NCBI RefSeq assembly: GCF_031987975.1
Contig: NZ_DALZYX010000002.1
Span: 417,305-481,304, forward strand
Length of the DNA: 64,000 nt
From: Pseudescherichia sp031987975
Lineage (GTDB): Bacteria > Pseudomonadota > Gammaproteobacteria > Enterobacterales > Enterobacteriaceae
Reading direction: 5' to 3'
The translations under genes and the position numbers were made by a program. Positions 8,433 through 17,914 of the stretch are shown here, in pieces; position 1 is the stretch's first letter, and each line of letters begins with the position of its first letter. The notes beneath the pieces are model-generated. The model ran no database searches. It was not told the DNA's origin and saw only the letters and a list, made by a program, of their open reading frames with translations.

Positions 8433-9109
8433 TAGTTGATTAGTCCGTGCGCCCTGGCCATGTCCTCAAGTGCCTTAATTCGCTGCCTCGCCTGAACAAG
8501 CCCCGTAGCGATAGCGTTAATCTCTGCCTGGCTGTAGGTGGCGCTGGCGCTGTAGGTCTGGCTGGCATTAAAAGAGGCAAGAAGTGCGGATCCTGTTGCC
8601 GGAGTCCATCCTGTCTGGCGAGCGCCGACGACCTTTGTCCCGTTCACAGACAGCGACGTCGTCACTGAGACTGGCGATGATATTGACTGAATGGCTGTTG
8701 CTTTCTTAGATACATAGTCAGTCTGAAGGTTGTCTATGTCATTTTCCGCTGCTGCGACTGCCGACTGAATGTTGATCACCTCATCAAGCAGGAAATCGAC
8801 ATCGCTACGGAGTGTTACAATCTTTCCTTCAGCTGTTGTAACCCTGACCTCAACCAATGCAATTGCACTGGTGTTAGCTGATATCCTGCCTTCGTGATCA
8901 TCCAGTTGCTCATCCTGCTCATCGTTTTTTACCTGAGCATCGTAGGCGCCTAAACCTGCCTGATTTGCTTTCTCTGCAACGCCAGTCAAGTCCTGCGACT
9001 GAGTAAGGATGTGGATCTCATATGCCCGTGAAAGGCCCGAAGGAAGCGATGCGGCAGAAAGATTTGCGGCATTCAAACTAACAGGGTTTTTAAGGGAGTC
9101 GTCAGCCAT
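8432..9109 (-). CDS. Tail needle protein, gp26-like
   Basis: 225 residues. The N-terminus (about 1-30) contains the hub-plugging segment, followed by a long heptad-repeat coiled coil (about 50-150; DEQDEQLDDHEGRISANTS) and a C-terminal tip (GWTPATGSALLASFNASQTY). The tip resembles the knob of the Sf6/HK620 class rather than P22's plain helical tip. The trimeric needle plugs the portal channel after packaging and first contacts the membrane. Stop and start overlap with gp10 (TAATG). Confidence 0.88.
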   Translation of the reverse strand: MADDSLKNPVSLNAANLSAASLPSGLSRAYEIHILTQSQDLTGVAEKANQAGLGAYDAQVKNDEQDEQLDDHEGRISANTSAIALVEVRVTTAEGKIVTLRSDVDFLLDEVINIQSAVAAAENDIDNLQTDYVSKKATAIQSISSPVSVTTSLSVNGTKVVGARQTGWTPATGSALLASFNASQTYSASATYSQAEINAIATGLVQARQRIKALEDMARAHGLIN

Positions 9110-10527
9110 TACTCAACCCTCACCTGGCACCCCGACAGAGTCACCGGCGTATTAGTTATGACCCGTATCTTGAAAGCGATATTTTTCCTGATCCTGCCCA
9201 CCCGCTTCCAGATGACTCTCCTGTCATATCGGAAGGGCTTATCCCAGTGGAGCAACTTCTCTTCTCCATGGGTAACTCCGTCGGCGGTTGCAGAGATAAA
9301 TATTTTTTGCGCCATCTGTGCCGCGCCGGTCACCGCCTCTAATTCGAGGTCAAACACCCGTGCGTTATCTGCCTTGAACATGGGCGTGTAGAGCAAATGC
9401 TCCTGTGGTACGTCGTACTGACTGGACAGGTTAAAGTTAACCTGCCCAACATACGGAGATGATTTATCACCACACGAGATGTCATTCCCCTCGTAAGCGA
9501 AATCAATAGCCCTGTAAACGTCGTCATTGAGGCCCGTCTTCAAAATCGTCCATTGTGGCCCGTTCTGGCTGGCTGAGGCATCAAAAATAAGCACATGCCT
9601 TGGAAGGTGAACCATCAACAACTCGTGAGAGTCAAACCTTAATGGTTCAAGTACACCCCGGGATAACTCAGAAAGAGAGTAGCTGCGGAGAATTTTCTCT
9701 ACCGTTGCTGTTGCGATGGTTTTTACCTGCCCGCTCCCCATCAGATAAATAGAAGGTGAGCCAGTGGCGGGATGGCTGATTATTGCAAAGTCGTCCATGA
9801 AACTGCACTTGCAGTACGTCCCCGCTATTCCTTTGGGCACGAAATACGCCGGATTGTTGACATACACAGCAGCGCCAGCGCCACTATTTCCCGTCAGTGC
9901 GAAAAACTCCGTAGTGTTTGTGCCAAAGCAGACCACAAAGTCCCGCCATACATCCAGACCAACTATGCCATCTGACTGAGACTCCGCTCGGTATTCAGCA
10001 CTATAGCGATCTGGCTTAGTCTCATCTTCAAGGTCAGAGATAAAGAACGAATCAGACCCTTTTTTTGCCCAAATATATCGGCCTCTGACTCTTACGATAT
10101 CGCTTGCAGAGCCAATATCGTACCTGGCGTAACCTGATGACTCGGGCCAGTTATCTATTACTGACACGCCACCGTCATACTTAAACTGTGTAACACGACC
10201 CTCGATAATGACCGCGTGGCTTACGCGTGAGTGAGCCATGCTTACCCTGCCCGTCCCTGACACAGGAGCAACTTCATAGCCAGCCCGGTATAACCGATTA
10301 CCGCACACCCTGTAGACGGCGTCCTGAGTGGTGTTGTATTTAACCCCTCTTGAAGCGCCGTCCACAAAGGTTCTCAACTGGATCCCTGGAAACGACCGCA
10401 GATACCCATTGCTATCCAGAATCTCTTTTGGCGTAGCCAGCATGTTCACCGGAAGGTAATCGACATAGTCAGCGCTAAACCTGTCTTTTGCATTACCCTT
10501 CATCAGAGGGAGTTGAACTATCGGCAT
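9109..10527 (-). CDS. Packaged-DNA stabilisation protein, gp10-like
   Basis: 472 residues beginning MPIVQLPLMKGNAKDRFSAD, the characteristic start of P22 gp10, the tail hub protein that forms a hexamer under the gp4 ring and holds needle and spikes. Predominantly beta. Its start lies inside the 3' end of the gp4 gene (35 nt overlap), as in P22-like phages. Confidence 0.92.
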   Translation of the reverse strand: MPIVQLPLMKGNAKDRFSADYVDYLPVNMLATPKEILDSNGYLRSFPGIQLRTFVDGASRGVKYNTTQDAVYRVCGNRLYRAGYEVAPVSGTGRVSMAHSRVSHAVIIEGRVTQFKYDGGVSVIDNWPESSGYARYDIGSASDIVRVRGRYIWAKKGSDSFFISDLEDETKPDRYSAEYRAESQSDGIVGLDVWRDFVVCFGTNTTEFFALTGNSGAGAAVYVNNPAYFVPKGIAGTYCKCSFMDDFAIISHPATGSPSIYLMGSGQVKTIATATVEKILRSYSLSELSRGVLEPLRFDSHELLMVHLPRHVLIFDASASQNGPQWTILKTGLNDDVYRAIDFAYEGNDISCGDKSSPYVGQVNFNLSSQYDVPQEHLLYTPMFKADNARVFDLELEAVTGAAQMAQKIFISATADGVTHGEEKLLHWDKPFRYDRRVIWKRVGRIRKNIAFKIRVITNTPVTLSGCQVRVE

Positions 10528-11005
10528 CTTTCTTTTCCCGTCTGTGGTAGAAGTTGATATTACTCAGCGTAGCGCCGCGATTTCCGGAACCTACTGGCAT
10601 GCGATTGGGGTAACAGATGCGGCCTGAGCTTTCTGCCCGGGTCAGTGCGGTGGATTTGTAGAGCAACTCCTTGCCATTCCGGGCGCTCATCACTATTTTG
10701 GCTGATGGCTCGACTGCATAATCAGGGGCAATTCTCACGGCTAGATTGAAAACGACTGCGCTCACTTTTGATGATCGCATGCCGTGCTCGTCACCGGTCG
10801 CCGGGGGATTTTCATCAGAGGAGAAAACGTAACCGGTGATAATGCCTGCGCCGTCCTGATACCACTCCGCCATCATCATTTCGAGGTCATTAACAGCATC
10901 TTCGACTGACTGCGGCTCTACATCGGTTAGGGTTGCATCAGACGCTATTCCCAGCTTCCGAAGCGCCGCCAGAACTAGATCGCCCTTCGTCGACATGTCC
11001 ATCAT
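10493..11005 (-). CDS. Head completion/DNA stabilisation protein, gp4-like
   Basis: 170 residues. TKGDLVLAALRKLGIASDAT and DVEPQSVEDAVNDLEMMMAE are hallmark P22 gp4 sequences. gp4 adds as a ring to the portal after packaging and, in P22, has peptidoglycan hydrolase activity. ATG at 11005 or 11002 is placed by GAGGTAG just upstream. It overlaps the preceding small gene by 68 nt, an unusually long overlap that may reflect gene insertion or extension. Confidence 0.92.
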   Translation of the reverse strand: MMDMSTKGDLVLAALRKLGIASDATLTDVEPQSVEDAVNDLEMMMAEWYQDGAGIITGYVFSSDENPPATGDEHGMRSSKVSAVVFNLAVRIAPDYAVEPSAKIVMSARNGKELLYKSTALTRAESSGRICYPNRMPVGSGNRGATLSNINFYHRREKKDADSSTPSDEG

Positions 11006-11210
11006 CTACCTCTTCAGCCGCTTCGGCGTTGGTCTTACGGGTGCGCTTGATTTTGGTCTGCTCAGCCTTCTGGGCATGAACATCGTCAGGGTGCTTGTGC
11101 CAGCCATCAGCAAGATGCTCCTGAACTTCATCATCTTTCACGACGATGGTTTTGTACTGCTTGCCCCAGATGCGCGTTCCCTTGCCTTCTTTGTAAAGCA
11201 TTGTGCTCAT
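10938..11210 (-). CDS. Hypothetical head-region protein
   Basis: 90 residues: an N-terminal compact half (TMLYKEGKGTRIWGKQYKTI) and a charged, Ala/Glu/Lys-rich, probably disordered C-terminal half that runs into the gp4 gene. Similar short proteins occur between coat and gp4 genes in relatives of P22 and Sf6. No known function. Good Shine-Dalgarno upstream of 11210. Confidence 0.75.
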   Translation of the reverse strand: MSTMLYKEGKGTRIWGKQYKTIVVKDDEVQEHLADGWHKHPDDVHAQKAEQTKIKRTRKTNAEAAEEVDDGHVDEGRSSSGGASEAGNSV

Positions 11211-11227
11211 GACTTTCTCCAGTAAGA

Positions 11228-11245
11228 AAGGGGCCGAAGCCCCTT
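11228..11245 (-). terminator. Hairpin after the coat gene
   Basis: AAGGGGC-TTCG-GCCCCTT on the minus strand, followed by TCTTAC, directly downstream of the coat gene stop. The poor T-run suggests partial termination or an mRNA-stabilising hairpin for the highly expressed coat message. Confidence 0.55.
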
Positions 11246-11249
11246 ATCA

Positions 11250-12554
11250 TCAGCCTTCAATGGCGGTTGCTACATCCTGATTCGCCAAACCAACACCGAT
11301 AGCTTCCGGTCGCACAGCGGTAGACTTGTACCACAGCGCGATACGGCACTTCCCGCTGAAGGTGGAGATATCACCCTGGAAGGCGATAACGCCGTTCAGG
11401 CCGGTACCCGGAATGCTGAACGCCTCGGACTTCATGCCAGCAAAGAGGTTATGGTTCAGCGGGATCGGCTGCGATACCAGGCGGATAGAGTCATCAGCCC
11501 AGAACACGTTGGTCGGCGCGGTGTCGGTGTTCAGCACGTTGATTGCCGCACCGGCTGCCAGCGAGGTATTAACGTTCGCATAGGCACGCTCAGCAGCGGT
11601 CAGCGAGGTGTCGTCCAGTGCGATCGGCTTCGGCGTTATGGTGATAGCATTGCCGTTCACGGCTACGACGGAGAATGTCGCGTCCTGTACCAGAACGTTC
11701 TTCGCCATCTGCGCCAGGAACTTGACGCCAGCGAAGGAGATCTTATCGCCGCGCTTAAAGCCAGTGCCGGAGCTAACATTCACCGTAGCGAAGCGGTTAT
11801 CCACGTTTTCACGGGAAGCGTCTTCGTTGAGGCGCCATGACTGCGGCTTGAACTTCTGCGCACCTGAAACGGTAACGCCGGTAGCGGTGGAGCCAAACAG
11901 AGTAGGAAGTTTAGGCGAGCGCAGAACATCATTGAAGCCAGCAACCTGCTTCTGAATGACGCCTTTGGTATAGGCATCATCCTGAATGCGGCCGTAGAAG
12001 TCCTTTCCAGCCAGATCGCGACCTGCGCCACGGTAGTCATTGGCGTTAAAGAAGAAGCTCAGCCCAGCGTCGCGGTTAAGCTCACGGGAGAACATTAGTG
12101 ATTCTGCTTCAGAGATGAAGTCCCAGCCAGTGTTGGCATTGCCGATTGGCCCGGTGCTGGTAACAACCAGCGACCCCATCTCTGCCGCTGTGTTAGCGAT
12201 CTCTTTCTCAACGTTGTTTGCCAGCTTCTTAGCGGAAGCGGCAATGCGGCGACGATAAGTGGTTTCGTCACGAACATCATCGGCGCGAATGTCGAAGAAG
12301 TCGTTGTCCGGGTCGTCGAGCGTCACTTTTACGTTCAACTCCAGCAGATCGGTTTCCTTGTCGGTCAGGTCCCAGCCGCGCTGAGTTGGTGCTTCCTGCT
12401 CGACAGGCATCCAGATCGTGTTGTCACCACGCTGCATTTCACGGCCCGGCGGCGAGTATTTACTGACTTTGCCAACCATCGGCATCATGTTCTGCATTGT
12501 TTCGATAACCTCGTCTACTGCGAGAGTTACCATCTGACCTTCATTAAGAGCCAT
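11250..12554 (-). CDS. Major coat protein, P22 gp5-like
   Basis: 434 residues, close to the 430 of P22 coat. It opens MALNEGQMVTLAVDEVIETM like the HK97-fold P22 coat N-arm. The central stretch (about 220-345), beta-rich and Asn/Thr-rich, corresponds to the inserted I-domain. It builds the T=7 shell around scaffold. Start overlaps the scaffold stop (TAATG), so coat synthesis is coupled. Confidence 0.93.
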   Translation of the reverse strand: MALNEGQMVTLAVDEVIETMQNMMPMVGKVSKYSPPGREMQRGDNTIWMPVEQEAPTQRGWDLTDKETDLLELNVKVTLDDPDNDFFDIRADDVRDETTYRRRIAASAKKLANNVEKEIANTAAEMGSLVVTSTGPIGNANTGWDFISEAESLMFSRELNRDAGLSFFFNANDYRGAGRDLAGKDFYGRIQDDAYTKGVIQKQVAGFNDVLRSPKLPTLFGSTATGVTVSGAQKFKPQSWRLNEDASRENVDNRFATVNVSSGTGFKRGDKISFAGVKFLAQMAKNVLVQDATFSVVAVNGNAITITPKPIALDDTSLTAAERAYANVNTSLAAGAAINVLNTDTAPTNVFWADDSIRLVSQPIPLNHNLFAGMKSEAFSIPGTGLNGVIAFQGDISTFSGKCRIALWYKSTAVRPEAIGVGLANQDVATAIEG

Positions 12555-13462
12555 TATTTGATTCCTTTAAGCTGAGCCTTGTACTTGCGATAAGCATCCG
12601 TGTCGCCTTTCTTCGCTGCTTCATCCATCTTCTTCTGAATGGCTGATACGTTCGCGGCGGCAACACTTCCCTGCACAGGCTCATCTGCCTGAGGGGCGTT
12701 AGATCTCGCATTAGCACGAGGCTTGAGAGTTAATTGTTCAGATAACCTGGTAAGTTCGATGAGCGCACGCTGACCGTCCAGCGCTAAGATGCGGCGTAAT
12801 TTCTCCGGGTTTGAACCCAGGTGATAGATGATCGCTGCCGACTTCTCAGGGAAGAGGTCCATAATGGTTGTGTCCACATCTGGCGGGACAGCCTGGCGGA
12901 ACACTTCCTCTTTCTCCTGATAATCAGGCAGGTTTAATTTCTCTGCCGTATCATAGTGCTTACGTACTGCCTCAACGATTTGTGCTGAATGTCGGGTAAA
13001 CTCCTGAGTCTTGCGTCCCTGCTCTGCTACTGCATTGCTGCGCGCATCCTGCGCCTTGAGCAGCCATTCGTTATTAGCCTGCGTGAATGCAGCCTGTGCG
13101 CGATTGGTGTCCCATCCATACTTCTCCAGAGCTTCATCAGAGAAATATTCACTGGCGTTGGGTTGAGGAGGTAACTCAGGGTTTACCCGCAGGTCTTCCG
13201 GAATTTCTCCGCGCTGCACGGCCTCTGCCCGCTGCTCAAGCTCACGCTGACGCTTGCGCTCAAGGCGGCGCTGTGCAAATTGCGCATTGACTGCCGGATC
13301 CTGCTTAGGTTTGGTCTCATCGTCCTTCAGGACAATCTCGAAGCCCTCATCGTGCGCACCATCATCACTGGCATGTGACGCTGTATCGACTGCGGATGCC
13401 GCCGCATTATCGACGTGCACGGGTGAGTCTTCAGTTACCTGAATTTCGGTGGTGTCGGTCAT
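12554..13462 (-). CDS. Scaffolding protein, gp8-like
   Basis: 302 residues against 303 in P22. Acidic, disordered N-terminal third, helical centre (RRLERKRQRELEQRAEAVQR), and a basic C-terminal helix-turn-helix (KKMDEAAKKGDTDAYRKYKA) that in P22 binds the coat protein and drives procapsid assembly. Located between portal and coat as expected. Confidence 0.92.
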   Translation of the reverse strand: MTDTTEIQVTEDSPVHVDNAAASAVDTASHASDDGAHDEGFEIVLKDDETKPKQDPAVNAQFAQRRLERKRQRELEQRAEAVQRGEIPEDLRVNPELPPQPNASEYFSDEALEKYGWDTNRAQAAFTQANNEWLLKAQDARSNAVAEQGRKTQEFTRHSAQIVEAVRKHYDTAEKLNLPDYQEKEEVFRQAVPPDVDTTIMDLFPEKSAAIIYHLGSNPEKLRRILALDGQRALIELTRLSEQLTLKPRANARSNAPQADEPVQGSVAAANVSAIQKKMDEAAKKGDTDAYRKYKAQLKGIK

Positions 13463-13475
13463 GATTAACTCTCTC

Positions 13476-15659
13476 TTATTGAGGTGTCTCGGCTACGCCG
13501 CCGGAGGGTGAAGTTTGTCTCTGCGATTGCAGGATGCTGGCAACGTCCATGCGCTGGGTGTGCGCCTGACTGTTGCCCTTAAGGATTAACTCAGCATTAG
13601 CGCGTGCATCATTGCTGCTCTGTTGCTGGAATTTGGAGATGGTTTCGAGCGCCTGGCGGAATTCCTTCTGCTTATCCAGGTCAACGCCGTTGAGGATTTC
13701 GGCAATCTTAGCTGCTGCCAACTGGTTCTGGGCTTCAACCTTGGCCGCTTCAACTGCGATCTTCTTGTCCTCGTTCTGTGCTTTGATTAGCTCTGCCTGT
13801 CCTGCCATGTACTGGCCTTGGGCAACTAGCATCTCTGGATTAGGTTGCTGCTGTTGCTGCTGCGCCTCAGCAACCCACCGCTCTTCTTCAGGCGTCTCCG
13901 GATCCTTAGCACCAAGTATTACCAGTTGCTTATTCGCATAGTCTCTAAGCAGCTCAACACCCTTGCCATCAAGCAGCGAGTAGTACTGAAGTTTTAACAA
14001 CTGGTATTCTGCTGGGTCTACCTGTGGATCTGTCTTGCTGAGTAACTCCAGAATTTCAGCACGGTTCTGCTCTTTCATCGACTGGAACGACGGCCCAACA
14101 TCGGTATAGCACTCATAGCGGCCACGGATATCGTTCAGCGTAACGACTGTGCCGGTCTGGAGGTCTAGCTCCTGTGAATAGAGCTGAACCTCCTTCTCGC
14201 TGCCGTCTTCCAGCGTCATGGTGACATTGCGCGGCACGTCGTAGATATCACTGACCATCGCAGCGTAAATCTCGCCGTCACGACGCATAGCCGTAGCAAG
14301 GTTGTCCTGAAACACATAGGTGTCCAGGTCGGCACGCATGTTGATCTGGTTGACCGTTTCGAAAGCTACCTGCTGACCGCCGATGTCATTCGCATCAAGG
14401 CCAACACTGGATGTTAGCTCAACGGCATTGGTGGCCGCTTCCAGCATGTAGGCATTAGCCTGAGGGACCTGCACAGGCTGGTCTACATATATCGGATTAG
14501 GCGGCAGGTCGTTACCGTTCTCATCAGTACGATTCAGCAACTTGTATCGATACGCATTGCCGCTATCGTGCATTTGCTCATACCCTGCCACCTGCTCAGG
14601 ATAGAAGTAAGGCACTTTCTGCGGCTTCTCTGCCACAATGTCAGCATTGAACGACATAATCATGTTACGCAGGCGCTGGCCGTCTTTGGTGCCACGTACA
14701 ATGCCCTCGTAAACTTCCTTGTCGCCAGCAAACGCCCACTCGCCATACACTGGCACAACAGGGATATGCTCGCCAGCAATGCGCTCACGGTCTTTAAGGA
14801 TTTCGGTCATGGTGATGAGGCTTTTGTAGACCCGGCGGCGCTTAACCTTGCGCTCGCCAATCTTCTCCATGCCCTTTTCAGCCAGCTCATCGATAACGTC
14901 TTTGATATCGGCTTTGAAGTAGCTAACCGGCTCACCTGTCAGCGGATCCTGATAGATATATACCGTCTCTTTCTTCTCCTCCACCTCGTAGTATTCGCCG
15001 ACATAGAATGTCTCGCTGGTTGCCCAGGGGAATATCCAGTTGGAGGAAGGAGACTGAAAGGTCGGATAGTCATCGGCGTCAAGACCATGCTCTTCAGCAA
15101 ATGCATCCCAGCCGTCTTTACTCATCGCGCTGATGATCGTGCAGTGCAGCGCATCGCTCTTGTCTAGCTGCTTGGCGTTGCTGTCCCACACTACATGAGA
15201 ACACGCCTCGTGAATCGGAACACGCCGGATAATCTGGTTATTGCTGGTAGGGTTCTGGTCTTCGTACTCCGTAATCAGGCGCCAGGCACCAACGCCCGCC
15301 TCTATCTGCTCACGCACTGCGACGTTGACAGCGATCTTCGCAGTGTTATGGCGCATATCTGTGCGGTACATCCCCATCAGGATGTCAGCAGCGTCAGGGC
15401 TGGCTCCGTCTTTCGGCTTATACAGCACATCTACTGGATTCTTACGCATCTCAGCAACGAGCTTGCGAACCTTCGGCTTAACAACGTCGAACTGTCCGCG
15501 ATACTGAAGCGTTGTGTAGTCGCTCAGCCAGTCATCCCATTGTGAAACTCGGGAGAAGAATAGGTCGTTGCTTGCCTCTGTCCTGGCCTCGTCGCTTGCC
15601 GACCAGTCCCGGTCAAACTTCCGGAGAATGGTCTGCAATTTCTCATTGGTATCGGCCAT
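13476..15659 (-). CDS. Portal protein, gp1-like
   Basis: 727 residues (P22 portal has 725). It begins MADTNEKLQTILRKFDRDWS and contains SYFKADIKDVIDELAEKGME. A Gln-rich segment (QQQQQPNPEMLVAQ) precedes a long C-terminal helix, the barrel region. It forms the dodecameric DNA channel and terminase docking site. Starts directly after the terminase stop. Confidence 0.93.
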   Translation of the reverse strand: MADTNEKLQTILRKFDRDWSASDEARTEASNDLFFSRVSQWDDWLSDYTTLQYRGQFDVVKPKVRKLVAEMRKNPVDVLYKPKDGASPDAADILMGMYRTDMRHNTAKIAVNVAVREQIEAGVGAWRLITEYEDQNPTSNNQIIRRVPIHEACSHVVWDSNAKQLDKSDALHCTIISAMSKDGWDAFAEEHGLDADDYPTFQSPSSNWIFPWATSETFYVGEYYEVEEKKETVYIYQDPLTGEPVSYFKADIKDVIDELAEKGMEKIGERKVKRRRVYKSLITMTEILKDRERIAGEHIPVVPVYGEWAFAGDKEVYEGIVRGTKDGQRLRNMIMSFNADIVAEKPQKVPYFYPEQVAGYEQMHDSGNAYRYKLLNRTDENGNDLPPNPIYVDQPVQVPQANAYMLEAATNAVELTSSVGLDANDIGGQQVAFETVNQINMRADLDTYVFQDNLATAMRRDGEIYAAMVSDIYDVPRNVTMTLEDGSEKEVQLYSQELDLQTGTVVTLNDIRGRYECYTDVGPSFQSMKEQNRAEILELLSKTDPQVDPAEYQLLKLQYYSLLDGKGVELLRDYANKQLVILGAKDPETPEEERWVAEAQQQQQQPNPEMLVAQGQYMAGQAELIKAQNEDKKIAVEAAKVEAQNQLAAAKIAEILNGVDLDKQKEFRQALETISKFQQQSSNDARANAELILKGNSQAHTQRMDVASILQSQRQTSPSGGVAETPQ

Positions 15660-17118
15660 TTATCTACTCCGGGGGATTGGGCGAATTGGTGCAGGTATTA
15701 CTTTTTCTTTAACGATGCCAATATCGCCGTAGCGCTTGGCAAATCGCCGCATCATGTAGGCATAACGAGTAGCGTCGAGGAGGTCATCACGGGTCTTCAC
15801 GATGCGCCCCTTGTCGTCACGATGATAGAAGTTGAATTCTTCGAACCAGTCACGCAGACCGGCAAACACTTTGAATCGACCTGAACTCATCAGGTCGTGA
15901 AGCTCAAATAGTCCGGCCTCAACTGACCTTGAACCGTCAGGCCACTGAGCAGGCTCAGGAAGCATCAGGAAGCATCAGGAAGCCAGCGTCGGCATAGTAG
16001 GACTTCTGCTGCAGTCCGCTACCTTTCTCCGTCTGTAGGCCATCCTGGGGCCATGAGGTAGGCACACGATTAGCCCATGCCTTAGTAGCGCCCCACGCTT
16101 CAGCAGGAGAAGTCTTGCTGGCCTTCCAGGCTTTGGTGACGTAGAAGGTCTCGCTGTCCATGTCGATAGCAAGTTGCACGCGGCTTTGCGGGTGGTCCCA
16201 GCCGAAGTCCATGCCGTCGATAACCATGTAATGCTTCGGTATCGGGAATGGCTCGCAGGTGATCCGATCTTCGCTGAAGTCAAATATCCGCCCCTGCCCG
16301 AGCATTGGTATGCCCTTCGTACGCATATCGCGCTGATGGGGCGGGTATGATTCCAGGAGGCTACGCTTGGTCTCTTCGGTAAGGTGCGGCGCGTCATCCC
16401 ATCCAACGTTCATGCAAAATTGCGAGTCGGCAGGGTCGTCTAATAGCTTGATAACTAGCTCTGTGCGTCCGTTCTCCGGGGTAAACGTCAGAATACCACG
16501 CCCGCCTCGGCCTTTATCGCCTGTGGCGGTACGGGTAAGAACCTGAGGATAGATCGTCTGGTCTTCTGGCTCTTCATCGATGTGGAACCAGTCGATGTCA
16601 TCCCCCATCAGGGCGTGCTGCCCCTGTGTGTAAGACCAGAATTGCACTTTACTGAGGTCGCCGCTGCTATGCCGGATGTAAGCTGAGCGTACGGCGTTTG
16701 GTGTGCCAGTCATTGGCTCAGTAGATACGATGCGATCTGCAGGTATGAGTCCGCCACTGAACTCACCGTTAACCTTCTTGCCAAGGATTGCAGCCTGCAA
16801 CAGGTCTCGGCACTTCTCGCCAGAATAACCAAGGCACCACATTAGCGGCGCATGGTCGAACCTGTGCCCTTCCCAGCCTTCCGGGTACTCACCAAGCAGA
16901 TGGATGGCATCGATGTACGTTGCCGTGTCAGTCTTGCCTACACGGTTAGCAGCGATGAGTGCGCATTGCCTGAACTCTGCGGTCTTAGATATGAATTTGC
17001 GCTGCCATGGGTAACGAGTTTCGAAATAATTCCGGTACCGGTACACCTCAGCGCGGCGGGCTTTCTCTTCCAGCAGACGGATTAACTCAAGCTTCTCCTC
17101 GCGATTCAGATTGTGCAT
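15660..17118 (-). pseudogene. Terminase large subunit, P22 gp2-like, frameshifted
   Basis: Two adjacent frames together encode one TerL. The upstream frame (17118-15955, 387 aa) has Walker A AANRVGKT (56-63), Walker B FHIDEE (178-183) and two nuclease aspartates, GMDFGW (Asp304) and YYADAG (Asp377), then ends ...LMLPDAS-stop. The downstream frame (15965-15660, 101 aa) begins MLPEPAQWPDGSRS and carries the third nuclease Asp in DDLLDATRYAYMMRRFA and the P22-like tail KVIPAPIRPI. A 10-bp tandem duplication at the junction causes the shift. Removing one copy gives a continuous 482-aa protein, with the third Asp at about 445. As read, the product keeps the ATPase but lacks a complete nuclease site. 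The gene overlaps terS by 32 nt. Confidence 0.93.
15956..15983. repeat. 10-bp tandem duplication disrupting terL
   Basis: CAGGAAGCAT at 15956-15965 and 15966-15975, then a partial copy CAGGAAGC at 15976-15983. One full copy plus the partial copy is the expected ancestral state. The extra 10 bp shifts the frame by +1. Confidence 0.92.
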
Positions 17119-17584
17119 TTACAAGCCTCGCGAGTTTTGCGTTCAGTTCTTCGTCTGACATGGTTTCGATGGTGCCTGAGTGCTCTACTTTGTCAGTGAA
17201 CAGCTTCAGGTGCTTACCAAGCAGTTCGTAGCCTTTCAGTGCTGCATTTGCGTCGTACTTGTAGACTGGCGACATGATGCCATCAGGTCCTTCAACCATT
17301 ACCGGCTCGCCGCGTTTGTCGTAAACCTGCTCAGCCTGCTCGCACCGACGGATATTTTTAATCACACCTTCGATCACAAACTCTGCGCTAAGTCCTACCG
17401 CGGCGTTACGCTCTTTAGCTAATTCGGATATGCGATCGCGGATGTACGGCTTTGACAAGTTTTCGCTAGCTATCTGGCGACATGACTTTTCACTGTACCC
17501 TGCCCTGCTTGCTGCCTGAGTGCCATTGAGATCAACAACGTACTCCTGACAGAATCGCTCTTGTTGCTCTGTGAGTTCTGCCAT
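17087..17584 (-). CDS. Terminase small subunit
   Basis: 165 residues starting MAELTEQQERFCQEYVVDLN, the signature of terminase_2 family small subunits. An HTH-like segment (GTQAASRAGYSEKSCRQIAS) should recognise pac DNA. The central part is helical (oligomerisation) and the C-terminus (EELNAKLARLVNA) probably contacts TerL. Overlaps terL by 32 nt. Preceded by one of the two repeated hairpins (17600-17635). Confidence 0.9.
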   Translation of the reverse strand: MAELTEQQERFCQEYVVDLNGTQAASRAGYSEKSCRQIASENLSKPYIRDRISELAKERNAAVGLSAEFVIEGVIKNIRRCEQAEQVYDKRGEPVMVEGPDGIMSPVYKYDANAALKGYELLGKHLKLFTDKVEHSGTIETMSDEELNAKLARLVNAQSESRGEA

Positions 17585-17599
17585 CTTATTTCTCCATTA

Positions 17600-17635
17600 T
17601 CATTATCGAGCACCCCTTGAGATGCTCTGTAATGA
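17600..17635 (-). other. Late-operon structured hairpin, copy A
   Basis: On the minus strand: outer stem TCATTA/TAATGA (6 bp), a CA/GA internal loop, inner 7-bp stem GAGCATC/GGTGCTC (one U-G pair) and a 6-nt loop. It lies between the stop of the 88-aa gene and the terS Shine-Dalgarno. Copy B at 18903-18940 has the same architecture with compensatory changes. No T-tract follows, so it is not a simple terminator. Confidence 0.7.
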
Positions 17636-17902
17636 TCACTTCAGCAGTGAATACTCTTTGGTGAAGTCTTTCGCTTCGACGTAGTACGGCTGGCCGTCAA
17701 CCGACTCTACGTAGTAGCCGCCCTCTTTCGGCTTGTTCTGGCTCATGAACTCAGCCGACACCTGAAACTGCGGGTAGGATTCGTCTTCCGGAGTGAGATA
17801 TGCAGCGCCGTCCGGATCCTGATGGATTTCTTTAATCTTCAGAGCGCGGACTTGATGGTCTTTGCCTTTGTACAGCGGCAACTGGTAACGTTTGATGGAC
17901 AT
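17636..17902 (-). CDS. Conserved phage hypothetical protein
   Basis: 88 residues (IKRYQLPLYKGKDHQVRALK ... PKEGGYYVESVDGQPYYVEA). Small, soluble, beta-rich, with no cysteines. The layout resembles short phage proteins with an N-terminal K-R-Y-x-x-P-L-Y-K-G motif found near terminase genes, function unknown. Follows the collagen-like gene by 12 bp, so it is cotranscribed in the late operon. Confidence 0.75.
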   Translation of the reverse strand: MSIKRYQLPLYKGKDHQVRALKIKEIHQDPDGAAYLTPEDESYPQFQVSAEFMSQNKPKEGGYYVESVDGQPYYVEAKDFTKEYSLLK

Positions 17903-17914
17903 CGTTGTTTCCTC

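Noticed and set aside
15660..15965. Separate small gene downstream of terL
   Set aside because: Its sequence is the C-terminal nuclease region of TerL (third Asp, KVIPAPIRPI tail) and its start codon arises only from the duplicated 10-mer.
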